This document shows, one piece after another, positions 9,054-18,544 of a DNA stretch of 64,000 bases. The position numbers and the translations under genes are program-made. Source of the stretch: Spirosoma sordidisoli. Its GTDB lineage: Bacteria; Bacteroidota; Bacteroidia; Cytophagales; Spirosomataceae. The DNA lies in NCBI RefSeq assembly GCF_004138325.1, contig NZ_SBLB01000006.1:1-64000 (forward strand), read 5' to 3'. The notes below the pieces were generated by a model that searched no databases, was not told where the DNA came from, and was given only the letters and a program-made list of their open reading frames with translations. Position 1 is the first letter of the stretch, and the number at the start of each line of letters is the position of its first letter.

Positions 9054-9057
9054 CCTC

Positions 9058-12000
9058 TTACTGCCCGGCCTTCAGTTGCGCATTGGTGCTGAAAACCAGC
9101 CGCTGCCCCAGGTCGACACGCACCTGTCGGGCCACCGCCACCAGACTGGCCGGAATGGTTATGACATGCCGGATATAAACCACATCGGTGCTGACGGGAA
9201 CCCGGTTACACGACCATACGGCTGGATCGTTCCATAACCCGGCTTTAACGGTGGCCATATTGAGACAATTGGTAGTGAACGGTACCGAGGCCGAAAAAGC
9301 AGAGGCTTCCGTTGCCGAGCAAAGCGTCCGGATCTGCCACTCGTACGTCAGGTTGGCGGTTAGCCCGGTAATGTCCGTAAACCCCTGCCCGTTGGTACTT
9401 CCCAGCCCGGCCAGAACGATCCAGTCGGCGGCATTGACGATCCGGTAGCGGACTTCGTAGCGGGTTTCGGCATTGGCCAGAAAATAAGACCAGTTGAGCC
9501 GGGCCGAGGTGCTGGTCTGCAGACTTGCCATCAGGTTGACAGGTACTGCACACGAAGGCGTTGTAAAGCCGTTTGTTCCCGAGAACTCCGACACCACGTT
9601 ACTTTCGCAAAGGGTTCTGACCTGCCATTCGTAGGCGGTGTTGCCGGTAAGCCCCGTTATGGTAGCCTCGGTACCCGTTACAGCGCTCCCCAGCAGCCAG
9701 TTCTCGCTGCCGGTGGGTCGGTATCGAATCTGGTACTGGGTGCCAAACCCGGGATAGCTCCAGTTCAGGGTTGCCGAGGTGACCTTTGCCTGCACATACA
9801 GACTGTTGGGACTCGCGCACTGGGTGGTAAAAGCGGTGCCGGCCACAAAGTCGGCCCCTTCGCTGGCCGAGCATATTGTTCTGATTTGCCACTCATACGT
9901 CGTATTGGTCAACAGCCCCGTCAGGTCGGTGGTACCAACGCGGTTCGTACTGCTCAGATTACCCACCAGGGTCCAGTCGGTGGTGCCGAGTGCCCGGTAG
10001 CGGAGTTCGTAGCGGCTGTCCGCATCGGCATAGTAAAAAGTCCAGCTCAACCGGGCCGAGCTTACGTTTGTCAGGGCCTGCAGCCCGAACGGCGCCGAAC
10101 AGGAAGCGGTCTGAAACGTATACGCATCCGAAAAAGCTGAATACAGCCCGTCGCTGCATCGGGTTCTGACCTGCCACTCGTACTTGCTGTTGCTGGTCAG
10201 GCCGGTGATGGTCGCGTTGGGCGCCGTCAGCGTATTGATCATGATCCAGTCCGCTGTTCCGAACAGCCGATACCGTATCTCGAACCCGGCCCCCGTTTCG
10301 GGCGATAGCCAGCCGATGGCAGCCGACGTGACAAACGCATTGACGCTCACGTTGACGGGTGCCGCACATTGGGTGGTAAAAAGCGGGCCGTGCGTAAACG
10401 TGGAGCTGGTCGTACCGGAGCATACCGCCCTGACCTGCCATTCGTACTGGGTACTGTTGGTCAGTCCCGTTAGCGAATAGCTGGTCGTAGTCAGACCGTC
10501 GATATTGGTCCAGTTGGCGGTTCCGGCTGGCCGGTAGCGCAGATCGAACCGGGTTTCGGCATCCGTGTAGTGACTCCATCGAAACTGAGCCGCCGTGGCC
10601 CACACACCGGTGACCTGCATATAGTCCGGATTGATGGCGTAACAACCCGTCGTGAACGTAATGACGGGCAGGTAGTCTGAATAGGCGCCGGGCGAACAGA
10701 GCGTCCGCAGCCGGGCTTCGTAGGTAGTGTTGACGGCCAATCCGGTTACGGTCTGGGTCGTATAGCTACCGGACAGATACCCCACAACGGTAGTCCAGCT
10801 GAGGCTCTGCAGGGGGCGGTACTGCAATTCATACGTACTGTTCGGTTCGGGCGTACCGGCGTATGACCAGTAGAACGAAGCGGCTGTAGCAGCGGGCTGG
10901 CTGCTCATTCCTACCACATTCAGGCAAACGGTCGTAAACGTACCCGAAGGGGTATAGTCGGAGAAGCTGCCCCCCAGGCAGGCTGTTCTCACCTGCCATT
11001 CGTACTGGGTGTTGTTGCTGAGGCCGGTCAGTGAATAGCTCGTTGTCGGTACGCTGCTGGTGCTCGTCCAGGTTGGGGTATTGACCGGTCGGTACCGGAT
11101 TTGGTACTGCCGACCCGGATCATAATAGGCCGTGGACCACGACAGGAAAGCCGACTGCGACCTGACGTTCTGCGAATTTGGGAACAGGGGTGGCTCACAC
11201 GAGCGCGGAGTAAACTCTGCCGAACCCGAGAAGCCCGACGCTTCGGTAGGCGAACATAACGTCCGGATCTGCCATTCGTAGCTCGTGTTGGTCAGCAGAC
11301 CCGTCAGATCGAGTGTACCGACGCCATTGGTACTACCCAGATCAGAAATGGTTGTCCAGTCAGTAGTTCCCTGCACCCGGTAGCGAATTTCGTAGCGGGT
11401 GCCTGCATCGGCCGAGGAAAAATTCCAGCGCAGCTGAGCCGCGTTGGCGTTGGTGGTCGTCTGTAAGCCATAGGGTGCCGAACAGGACGCGGTTTGAAAA
11501 TAAGCCGGCGGGGAGAAATCAGCCGCAGCGCCATCACGACACAGGACCCGAACCTGCCACTCATACGACGATCCGCTGGCTAATCCGGTCAGGGTTGTAC
11601 GGGTGCTGCTCAGGTTACCGACCGTTGTCCAAGTGGTTGTTCCGGCTGGCCGGTAGCGCAGGTCGTAGCCAGTGCCGCTGGCCTCAGTCCAGGTCAGCGA
11701 GGCCGATGTCACCAGCGCAGTGGCACTCAGGCCACTGACCAGACCGCACTGGGTGGTAAAAGCGGGTCCGGGTGTAAACAGCGAATTAGGTGTATTGGGG
11801 CACGTAGCTCTCACCTGCCACTCATAAGGGGTGTTGCCGCTGAGTGCGGTCAGGGCATAGCTTGTCGTTGTCAGGCCACTGACCGTGATCCAGTCCGGAG
11901 CCCCTACCGGCCGGTAGCGCAGGTCGAATGCGGAGCAGGCGGCTACCTCACGCCAGGCCAGCTGTACACCGGCAGACGTGATATTCGTGGCAGTCAGCGT

Positions 12001-13287
12001 AAGCAGGGCAACGTCGATACTGGTTGTCGGACTCAGGCTGCCCGTGGTCGTGTTGGACGGGCGAATCCGGTAATAATACGTCGTTTGGGGGGCTATGGTG
12101 GCGTCAGTAAACGTGGTACCATCCGGAGCCACCCCGCCGATTGGCACGAAGCTCGTAGTGGGCGAAACCGATCGTTCAATAAAGTACCCCATTTCGTTGG
12201 TCGCGTTATCCTGCCAGACCAGCTGCACCGACGAACTCGTCAGACTGGCAATCAGACCGCTGGGGGGCGTTACGTTGGCAGGAGGAGCGTTGAGGGTATA
12301 ACTCGTATGCGTCTGCCGAAGCGCCAGCGCGGCCTGCATCTGGTTGTTCTGGTCAGGAGTAAACTCATGCGCACACTGAGACCGGTAATTTTGCCAATAC
12401 GACATAATGTTCGACATCGATGGCGCATATAGCTCCCCGTTGGCATCGCGGGCGGTACTGGTGGGGCTGTAGACCAGGCAGCCATTTACGTTGATATACC
12501 CGATCTCGTCCCACCGGCCGTATGGGTCGGCCGGTGTATCGCACAGAAAATCGCCTTCCTGCAAACAGTTGGCCCCGCTCCCCCGCGTCACCAGCTCCTT
12601 GCTCAACTGAGTACCGTTCCCAAAACCAAATGTATGATAGAGCGAAAAATTATGCCCCAGCTCATGAGGTACGGTATTATTGGCCAGCCACTCCAGGTTA
12701 GCCACCGGATCGTTCAGGGCGTTGGTCAGAATATACGAATGGGTCGACAGTGGATTGTCGTACGGAAAACTCGCCAGGCCGCCATACCCGGCCAGACTAC
12801 CCGAAAAGTGATTGGCATAGTACTGATTGAGGGCATTGTTATCGGTCTGTCTGGGCGATAAACTACCATCAAAATTGGCAAAAGACCCATCGTCGTCGAT
12901 GTAGTCGGGGGTACTGCCGGAGAAATAAAACTGGATACCCGTATCATTTTTCAGAAAATAACTGTTGGTCAGGGCCATGACCTGGTTCATACTCGCCAGA
13001 TCGAATCCGCCTGTACCGTTGCTGCGCCGAAAAATATGGGGCCGAATGGGTACGTAGGTTATAGCCGTCAATGAGCCCGTCTGCGCCCGCTTGCGTTCCA
13101 GCGCCTGAGTAGCTAGCTGAACCTGTAAACGAGCCTGGGCCGGCGTCAGTGCCGTTGTACCGCAGGCGGGTACAGCCGTCAGACTGCTGACCTGCGCCGA
13201 AGCGGCCTGATTGTGGATGCAGAGGTATACCACAGCAATAATGAATATAGTATAAATTTTTATCATATTTTGAAGAAATAATTTCAT
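9058..13287 (-). CDS. Secreted metzincin-type metalloprotease with eleven FN3 modules
   Basis: The product has 1409 residues with a signal peptide (IYTIFIIAVVYLCIHNQAASAQ). Residues 208-218 read HELGHNFSLYH, the HExxHxxxxxH zinc motif of metzincins, and NIMSYW farther on is the Met-turn; the cysteine pattern around CDTPADPYG suggests the M43 pappalysin-like group. From about residue 340 to 1335 there are eleven fibronectin III modules of ~90 residues, most sharing YRP..T.W, GL...T.YEWQVRTLC and FTT.C, so each carries a conserved Cys pair. The end (GLWNDPAVWSCNRVPVSTDVV) resembles a short beta-solenoid cap module seen in Bacteroidota secreted proteins. No CHU_C domain is seen. The start could also be ATG at 13266. 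Confidence 0.85.
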   Translation of the reverse strand: MKLFLQNMIKIYTIFIIAVVYLCIHNQAASAQVSSLTAVPACGTTALTPAQARLQVQLATQALERKRAQTGSLTAITYVPIRPHIFRRSNGTGGFDLASMNQVMALTNSYFLKNDTGIQFYFSGSTPDYIDDDGSFANFDGSLSPRQTDNNALNQYYANHFSGSLAGYGGLASFPYDNPLSTHSYILTNALNDPVANLEWLANNTVPHELGHNFSLYHTFGFGNGTQLSKELVTRGSGANCLQEGDFLCDTPADPYGRWDEIGYINVNGCLVYSPTSTARDANGELYAPSMSNIMSYWQNYRSQCAHEFTPDQNNQMQAALALRQTHTSYTLNAPPANVTPPSGLIASLTSSSVQLVWQDNATNEMGYFIERSVSPTTSFVPIGGVAPDGTTFTDATIAPQTTYYYRIRPSNTTTGSLSPTTSIDVALLTLTATNITSAGVQLAWREVAACSAFDLRYRPVGAPDWITVSGLTTTSYALTALSGNTPYEWQVRATCPNTPNSLFTPGPAFTTQCGLVSGLSATALVTSASLTWTEASGTGYDLRYRPAGTTTWTTVGNLSSTRTTLTGLASGSSYEWQVRVLCRDGAAADFSPPAYFQTASCSAPYGLQTTTNANAAQLRWNFSSADAGTRYEIRYRVQGTTDWTTISDLGSTNGVGTLDLTGLLTNTSYEWQIRTLCSPTEASGFSGSAEFTPRSCEPPLFPNSQNVRSQSAFLSWSTAYYDPGRQYQIRYRPVNTPTWTSTSSVPTTSYSLTGLSNNTQYEWQVRTACLGGSFSDYTPSGTFTTVCLNVVGMSSQPAATAASFYWSYAGTPEPNSTYELQYRPLQSLSWTTVVGYLSGSYTTQTVTGLAVNTTYEARLRTLCSPGAYSDYLPVITFTTGCYAINPDYMQVTGVWATAAQFRWSHYTDAETRFDLRYRPAGTANWTNIDGLTTTSYSLTGLTNSTQYEWQVRAVCSGTTSSTFTHGPLFTTQCAAPVNVSVNAFVTSAAIGWLSPETGAGFEIRYRLFGTADWIMINTLTAPNATITGLTSNSKYEWQVRTRCSDGLYSAFSDAYTFQTASCSAPFGLQALTNVSSARLSWTFYYADADSRYELRYRALGTTDWTLVGNLSSTNRVGTTDLTGLLTNTTYEWQIRTICSASEGADFVAGTAFTTQCASPNSLYVQAKVTSATLNWSYPGFGTQYQIRYRPTGSENWLLGSAVTGTEATITGLTGNTAYEWQVRTLCESNVVSEFSGTNGFTTPSCAVPVNLMASLQTSTSARLNWSYFLANAETRYEVRYRIVNAADWIVLAGLGSTNGQGFTDITGLTANLTYEWQIRTLCSATEASAFSASVPFTTNCLNMATVKAGLWNDPAVWSCNRVPVSTDVVYIRHVITIPASLVAVARQVRVDLGQRLVFSTNAQLKAGQ

Positions 13288-13459
13288 CTATATCATACTA
13301 TTATCAAAGGTTGCTCTTTGCCGCAGGGATATTGCCATACTTGACCAATATTTTTTTAATCGGTAGACAATCAGGGCTTTGCTATGCTTTTACGCTAACG
13401 CGGCCGCTTATACGCACGAGCTGTATTTAGTCTTTCCTGAACCTCCGGCGGTAAAATTG

Positions 13460-13467
13460 TACTTTTG
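13460..13467 (+). promoter_or_regulatory. Candidate -7 element (TACTTTTG) upstream of the MTAN gene
   Basis: TACTTTTG fits the Bacteroidota -7 consensus TAnnTTTG and would give a leader of about 70 nt before ATG 13544. No clear TTTG lies 19-21 bases upstream, so the call is tentative. The rest of 13288-13543 is AT-rich and carries no gene. Confidence 0.4.
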
Positions 13468-13543
13468 TTAATCAGCTTCCTGAAAATCCGGCCACCCCCA
13501 TTTCAGGCTTTTGTATACAACCGACTCGATTAACGCCGAACTG

Positions 13544-14347
13544 ATGAAGAACCTGTTTCCTGTACTCCTGCTCATCTCACACCTTGCCTTTTCTCAACAG
13601 TATAAAACCAGACCCGTTACGGGCTTGCTGGGTGCTTTTGGCGCCGAAGTGGCCCTGGTTAAACAATCGCTGAAAAACCCGAAAACGGTCGTCGTCGATG
13701 GCGTATCGTTCACCACCGGCCGCATTGGCAAACAGCAGGTGGTGGTAGCCGAAACCGGCATCGGCAAAGTCAACGCGGCCATGACCACGGCCCTGATGCT
13801 GAACCACTTCCGACCGGAGCGGATTCTGTTCACCGGTATTGCCGGCGGTACCAACCCCGACCTGCAACCCGGCGACATTGTCATTGCCCGGCAAACGGCC
13901 CACCACGACTACCAGTCGATCACGATGGACCGGAAACCGACCAGGCAGACCTATTCGCTGTCGGGCAAGGTGAACCCGGCCTTTTTCCTGGCCGATTCGG
14001 TCATGCTCAGCCGCGCCCAAACCACGGCCCGGTCGGTAGCGTTCGAGCCGATTCCGCTGACGACGCGCCCGCCAACGGTTATCACCGGGATTGTTGTCAC
14101 CGGCGATCAGTTCATTTCATCGGCCGAGAAGGTAACGCAGCTCCGTCAGGCCTTCAATGCCGACGCTACGGAGATGGAAGGAGCCGCCGTGGCGCAGGTA
14201 TGCTACCAGATGCAGGTGCCCCACCTGGTGATCCGCAGCCTGAGCGACCGCGCCGACGACAACGCCCGCAACGACATGCTGTCGTTTTACCAGACGGCCG
14301 CCCGCAACTCGGCCAAGCTGGTGCTGGCCATCGTAGAAGGCCTGTAA
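13544..14347 (+). CDS. Exported 5'-methylthioadenosine/S-adenosylhomocysteine nucleosidase homologue
   Basis: The 267-residue product starts at ATG 13544 (a TTG at 13511 in frame is less likely) with a short signal peptide MKNLFPVLLLISHLAFSQ, followed by a full nucleoside phosphorylase-like domain. ETGIGKVNAAMTTA, FTGIAGG, ATEMEGAAVAQV (catalytic Glu212 region) and SDRADD match the MTA/SAH nucleosidase family, which releases adenine from methylthioadenosine or S-adenosylhomocysteine. The enzyme is normally cytosolic; the leader predicts a periplasmic form. It stands alone, 96 nt before a glycoside hydrolase gene. Confidence 0.85.
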   Translation: MKNLFPVLLLISHLAFSQQYKTRPVTGLLGAFGAEVALVKQSLKNPKTVVVDGVSFTTGRIGKQQVVVAETGIGKVNAAMTTALMLNHFRPERILFTGIAGGTNPDLQPGDIVIARQTAHHDYQSITMDRKPTRQTYSLSGKVNPAFFLADSVMLSRAQTTARSVAFEPIPLTTRPPTVITGIVVTGDQFISSAEKVTQLRQAFNADATEMEGAAVAQVCYQMQVPHLVIRSLSDRADDNARNDMLSFYQTAARNSAKLVLAIVEGL

Positions 14348-14443
14348 ACGGCCCGGGCGCGGTCCGGAACTCCGAATCGTTCCAAAACAGTCGCTGTCGA
14401 TTGGGGGTTAGTTGTCTAGATTACCTCCCGACAACTCAATCGT

Positions 14444-15637
14444 ATGCCATTGACCACTACGCCCGATTCATTCGTAAACCCGTTCCAATCATTCTGGTGG
14501 GCAGGTTTCGAATGTACGGACCAACTCAACTGTTTCGGCAATCGGGTCGACTTTTTACCGCTGACGGGACACCTTCAGCTCCTGCGCGACGACTACCAGC
14601 GGCTCAGTCCGTTCAACATCCGGACCGTACGCGAAGGAATCCGCTGGAGCCAGGTAGAGCGAACAGCCTACCAGTACGACTGGAGCGTCGTGGAGGCCAT
14701 GATGACCGAAGGCCACCGCCAGGGTATTCAGCAGGTCTGGGACCTTTGCCACTTCGGGTATCCCGATGACCTGACGCCCCTGCATCCGATGTTTGCCCGG
14801 CGCTTTGCGCACCTGTGCCGCGCGTTCGTTCGTTTTTACCGCGACCGCTACCCCGACGATACCCTGATTGTTACTCCCATCAATGAAGTCAGCTTCATGT
14901 CGTGGCTCGGGGGCGATGCCTGCGGTACCTCACCCTATTGTACCAAGCAGGGCTGGGAAGTGAAAGTGGGGCTGATGCGGGCTTATATCGAGGGGGTTGC
15001 GGCCATGCGCGAGATCGATCCCGGCATCCGTATCCTGACCACGGAGCCACTGGTGCAGATTGTCCCCCCGCTTCAGGCCACCGAGCAGCAGATCATCGAT
15101 GCCGCCATTGCCGACGACAACCAGTTTCAGTCGGTCGATATGCTGGCGGGGCTGCTCACCCCCGAGCTGGGCGGCTCACCCGACTACCTCGACATACTTG
15201 GTTTCAACTATTACTACAATAACCAGTGGGTACTGGGCTTTCTGAATTTTCTGCCCTGGGCCGATGCCGTACCCGACCCGCGCTGGGTAGAGCCCCGGCG
15301 GCTGCTGATGAAAGCATACCGCCGTTACCAGCGGCCCATTGTCCTGACCGAAACCAGCCATCCCGGTATTGACCGGCCCCAGTGGATCGAGATGATCGGT
15401 CGGGAGTGTGCGGCCGTGATTGAAGCGGGGGTACCGCTCTGGGGCGCCTGCCTCTACCCCATCATCGACCGGCCCGACTGGGACCACCTCGACCACTGGC
15501 ACCATTCGGGCCTGTGGGATGCCGACCTGACAACCGTGCCCCCCGGCCGGGTGCTGGCCGAACCCTATGCCGAAGCGCTTCTGCGCGCCCAGGCCACCGT
15601 AACAGCCGCTCAGCCCACGCTGATAAATACTGTCTGA
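14444..15637 (+). CDS. GH1-like clan A glycoside hydrolase (beta-glucosidase-like)
   Basis: The 397-residue product has a TIM-barrel hydrolase pattern: EGIRWSQVE near residue 64, TPINEVS with Glu148 as likely acid/base, GFNYYYNNQW, and VLTETSHPG with Glu303 as likely nucleophile. This resembles GH1 beta-glucosidases but is shorter and divergent (TPINE instead of TFNEP, LTETS instead of TENG). No signal peptide is seen, so it is probably cytoplasmic. The substrate cannot be inferred; a beta-linked glucoside or glycolipid headgroup is plausible for the clan. Confidence 0.7.
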   Translation: MPLTTTPDSFVNPFQSFWWAGFECTDQLNCFGNRVDFLPLTGHLQLLRDDYQRLSPFNIRTVREGIRWSQVERTAYQYDWSVVEAMMTEGHRQGIQQVWDLCHFGYPDDLTPLHPMFARRFAHLCRAFVRFYRDRYPDDTLIVTPINEVSFMSWLGGDACGTSPYCTKQGWEVKVGLMRAYIEGVAAMREIDPGIRILTTEPLVQIVPPLQATEQQIIDAAIADDNQFQSVDMLAGLLTPELGGSPDYLDILGFNYYYNNQWVLGFLNFLPWADAVPDPRWVEPRRLLMKAYRRYQRPIVLTETSHPGIDRPQWIEMIGRECAAVIEAGVPLWGACLYPIIDRPDWDHLDHWHHSGLWDADLTTVPPGRVLAEPYAEALLRAQATVTAAQPTLINTV

Positions 15638-15695
15638 TTTACCGTTACATGCCGAAACCCCCGGCGTCTCAGCGCATCATTTACTAAATCAGACT

Positions 15696-16448
15696 ATGCA
15701 TCAACGGATAACAGGTTTGTTTCTGGGTACCATGCTGGTGCTTTGCGCAGCCTTCACAACGGTTTTTGCCCAGGTTCAGGGCGGTAATGGAGGAGGTTTC
15801 GGCGGTAGTAACGGAGGAGGCTTTGGCGGTGGCAACCGCCCCTCAAACGGCCGGGTCGTGTTATATACGGGTATAAAGTACACAGGGCAGTCGAGGTCAT
15901 TCGGTGTCGGCAATTTCACGGCCCGGCAGCTCGGCTTCGGCGTCATCGGCAAAATTTCTTCGGTTCAGATTCCCCGGGGCTGGTATGTCGATATAGCCGA
16001 CAATCGCGGACGGCGGTACCGGCTTACGGCCAGCCAGACCGCCCTGAGCAGCATTGGCTGGGACAATCGGATCGTGTCGGGCGTTATCGGGGTGCTCAAC
16101 GGCTCGGGTAACGGCGATGGTTTCCAGGGGGGTAACAATGGCGGTGGCGGTAATCAGCCTATCGTGGTCACCCTGCATTACGATCTGAACATGACCGGGC
16201 GGGCGGTTAACTTCGCCACCGGCTCGTTTCCCAGCGTAGGCGTAAACGTTGACAGGAATATTACCTCCATCACGGTAGCGCCGGGCTACGCCGTTCGGGT
16301 GTACAGTCAGACGGCGCTGCGGGGTCGATCGCAGATATTTGGCCAGTCGGTCAACGATCTGCGCCGGTACGGCTGGGACAACCAGGTGGCATCTATCGTC
16401 GTGTATGCCGTGGGGCAGGGCCGCCCGCCCGGTTTCGGTTCTAACTAA
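15696..16448 (+). CDS. Secreted protein with two beta/gamma-crystallin-like domains and Gly-rich linkers
   Basis: The 250-residue protein begins with a signal peptide ending in FAQ. A Gly/Asn-rich stretch (about residues 28-49) precedes a first Greek-key domain (VVLYTGIKYTGQSRSF ... WDNRIVSGVIG), then a second Gly-rich linker and a second domain (VTLHYDLNMTGRAVNF ... WDNQVASIVVYAVG). Both domains follow the beta/gamma-crystallin pattern. Calcium half-sites are partly degenerate: DRNITS and DNRIVS come close to the [DN][DN]xx[ST]S consensus, while others lack the acidic pair. Such domains in bacteria are structural or calcium-binding; the function here is unknown. It is probably transcribed alone. 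Confidence 0.72.
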   Translation: MHQRITGLFLGTMLVLCAAFTTVFAQVQGGNGGGFGGSNGGGFGGGNRPSNGRVVLYTGIKYTGQSRSFGVGNFTARQLGFGVIGKISSVQIPRGWYVDIADNRGRRYRLTASQTALSSIGWDNRIVSGVIGVLNGSGNGDGFQGGNNGGGGNQPIVVTLHYDLNMTGRAVNFATGSFPSVGVNVDRNITSITVAPGYAVRVYSQTALRGRSQIFGQSVNDLRRYGWDNQVASIVVYAVGQGRPPGFGSN

Positions 16449-16663
16449 GCATCTGTCTACCTGTCTCTTTTTATTACACATCTGCTACTCATATCACCCC
16501 GGCCCGGCCGGTTGGCCGCTACCGTCATTAAGATACGGCCGACCGGCCCCGGGGCAACACAGGCCTAACAAAACAGCAAAACCGATTCGTACACAGGTTC
16601 TAACCCAATCGCTACCAATCATCATTGACCGCCGGTTCGTACCGGCTCCATCCGCTCCTACTT

Positions 16664-17746
16664 ATGCGCTATCTGCTCTCTTTACTCGCTACGGCTCTGT
16701 TTTGTACAAGTACCCTGGCCCAGGCCCTGAAGCCCGGTTTCGACAAGGCCGAATACATTGAAATGCTGAAGGTGTCGGCCCAGTTTGGCGACTCGACCTA
16801 CGTGCAGGCGTTTCCGGCCCCGCAACAGTTCAAACTCGTTTACCGGTCGCCGGTTGTCGGGCTCGACAACCGCTGGGATCTATGGACCAACAACCGGTCG
16901 GTAGCGGTCATCAGCCTGCGGGGTACAACGGCCAACAGTGTGAGCTGGCTCAGCAATTTCTACGCGGCCATGGTTCCGGCCAGGGGAGAGCTTCAGCTAT
17001 CGGCCGGCGAGACATTTCCGTATCAGCTGGCCACAGACCCCAAGGCAGCGGTTCATGCGGGCTGGCTGGTGAGTATGGCTTTTCTGTCGAAAGATATTAT
17101 GCCCCGGCTCGACTCGGCCTATAAAAAAGGCACCAAAGACATGATTATTCTGGGCCACAGCCAGGGGGGCGCCATTGCTTTTCTGCTAACGGCTTACCTG
17201 TACAACCTGCAGAAACAGGGTCGCCTGCCGGCCGATATCCGCTTCAAGACCTACTGCAGCGCCGGCCCCAAACCGGGTAATCTGTTCTTTGCTTACGAAT
17301 ACGAAGCCGCTACCCAGGCCGGATGGGCCTATAACGTGGTCAACTCCGCCGACTGGGTACCCGAGGTACCCCTGTCGGTGCAGACGATCAACGACTTCAA
17401 CGCCACCAATCCGTTCAAAAATGCCCCGGCCATGATCAAGAAGCAGAAGCTGCCGCAACGGATTGCGCTCAACTACGTCTACAACCAGCTTAGCAAACCG
17501 TCATTGAAAGCCCAGCGGAATTACCAGAAGTTTCTGGGTCAGTTTACGTCCAGAACCGTCAAGAAAAACCTGGCGGGCTTCGAATCACCGGCCTATTACA
17601 ACAGCAGTAACTACACCCGCGCCGGCAACACCATCGTCCTGCTGGCCGACGCCGATTATTACAAACAGTATCCCGACAGCGAGGAAAAAATCTTTGCCCA
17701 TCATTTTCATCCGCCCTACCTGTACCTGACCAATAAACTGCCTTAA
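16664..17746 (+). CDS. Exported class 3-type lipase
   Basis: The 360-residue protein starts at ATG 16664 with a signal peptide (MRYLLSLLATALFCTSTLAQA). GHSQGGAIAF at residues 164-173 is the nucleophile elbow of an alpha/beta hydrolase with Ser166; the upstream AVISLRGT strand and the SAGPKPGN and NSADWVPEVP segments fit the class 3 lipase fold, with an Asp and a C-terminal His (HHFHPPYLY) completing the triad. Substrate lipids are unknown. The stop codon overlaps that of the convergent esterase gene by 4 bp (17743-17746). Confidence 0.82.
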   Translation: MRYLLSLLATALFCTSTLAQALKPGFDKAEYIEMLKVSAQFGDSTYVQAFPAPQQFKLVYRSPVVGLDNRWDLWTNNRSVAVISLRGTTANSVSWLSNFYAAMVPARGELQLSAGETFPYQLATDPKAAVHAGWLVSMAFLSKDIMPRLDSAYKKGTKDMIILGHSQGGAIAFLLTAYLYNLQKQGRLPADIRFKTYCSAGPKPGNLFFAYEYEAATQAGWAYNVVNSADWVPEVPLSVQTINDFNATNPFKNAPAMIKKQKLPQRIALNYVYNQLSKPSLKAQRNYQKFLGQFTSRTVKKNLAGFESPAYYNSSNYTRAGNTIVLLADADYYKQYPDSEEKIFAHHFHPPYLYLTNKLP

Positions 17747-18471
17747 AGATACAGCGGGGCCATTTTCTGCCAGTCGTCGGCCTGGTGGGCCCGCCCGTCC
17801 CAGACGAACAGCTCGTGCGAAACCTGCTTGTCGGCCAGCGCCTGGCTGAGTGCTACATTGCTGCCCAGGAAAGGATCGTCGGCACCGATGGTGAGCGTGA
17901 TCTGCATCCGACGGAGCTGGGTCAGCAGCTGCTCATCGGTCAGGTTCGGCATAAAATGATTGGGGCTGTGAAAGTAGATATCGTCGTCGTAATAGTCGTC
18001 GAACAGCCCCCTGAACTCGCCAACCGGAGCCGAGAGGTCGTACCGCCCGCTGAACGCCACCACCTTGCCAAACCACTGCGGATGCCGGAACGCCGTATTC
18101 ACCGCGTGGTAGGCGCCCAGGCTGCATCCGTGCGCAATCATAAACGGCTGCGGATTTTTGAGCCGCGAGAAAACCAGCACTTCGTTCAGGATATACTGCT
18201 CGTACTGATTATGCCGCCGGATGCGATCGTGGGGCGGCACGTACCGGTTGTAGATACTTTCGCGGTCAACGCTGTCGACGCAGAAAAGCTGTAGCCAGCC
18301 ATTGTCGATCCGATCAGCCAGGGCGCTGACCAGCCCGAAGTTTTCGTATTCATAGAATCGGCCGCGTCGGGTCGGGAACACGAGTACACGAGCGCCTGCG
18401 TGGCCAAAGACCAGCAGCTCCATATCGCGATTCAGGTTCGGACTAAACCATTTGTGATACTCGCGGTGCAT
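17743..18471 (-). CDS. Cytoplasmic esterase of the COG4947 type
   Basis: The 242-residue alpha/beta hydrolase has the motif AHGCSLGAYHAVN with Ser117 as nucleophile, GADDPFLGSN with the acidic residue, and WDGRAHQADDW with the histidine. The start MHREYHKWFSPNLNRDMELLVFGHAG is characteristic of a small bacterial esterase family. No signal peptide is present. Substrate is unknown. Its 3' end overlaps the stop of the lipase gene, and it lies on the same strand as the SGNH hydrolase and uxuA genes, from which it is separated by about 70 nt. Confidence 0.82.
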   Translation of the reverse strand: MHREYHKWFSPNLNRDMELLVFGHAGARVLVFPTRRGRFYEYENFGLVSALADRIDNGWLQLFCVDSVDRESIYNRYVPPHDRIRRHNQYEQYILNEVLVFSRLKNPQPFMIAHGCSLGAYHAVNTAFRHPQWFGKVVAFSGRYDLSAPVGEFRGLFDDYYDDDIYFHSPNHFMPNLTDEQLLTQLRRMQITLTIGADDPFLGSNVALSQALADKQVSHELFVWDGRAHQADDWQKMAPLYL

Positions 18472-18544
18472 AACGGTAGTAACAGGGACCGGCGAAATTG
18501 CAACGTTTCTACCTGACTAGCCTACTTAGTGAGTAAACAAATCA

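Noticed and set aside
9188..12000. Regularly spaced repeated DNA words resembling a CRISPR or tandem repeat array
   Set aside because: The spacing of about 270-280 bp and the reading frame show that they encode the YEWQVRTLC segment of FN3 modules.
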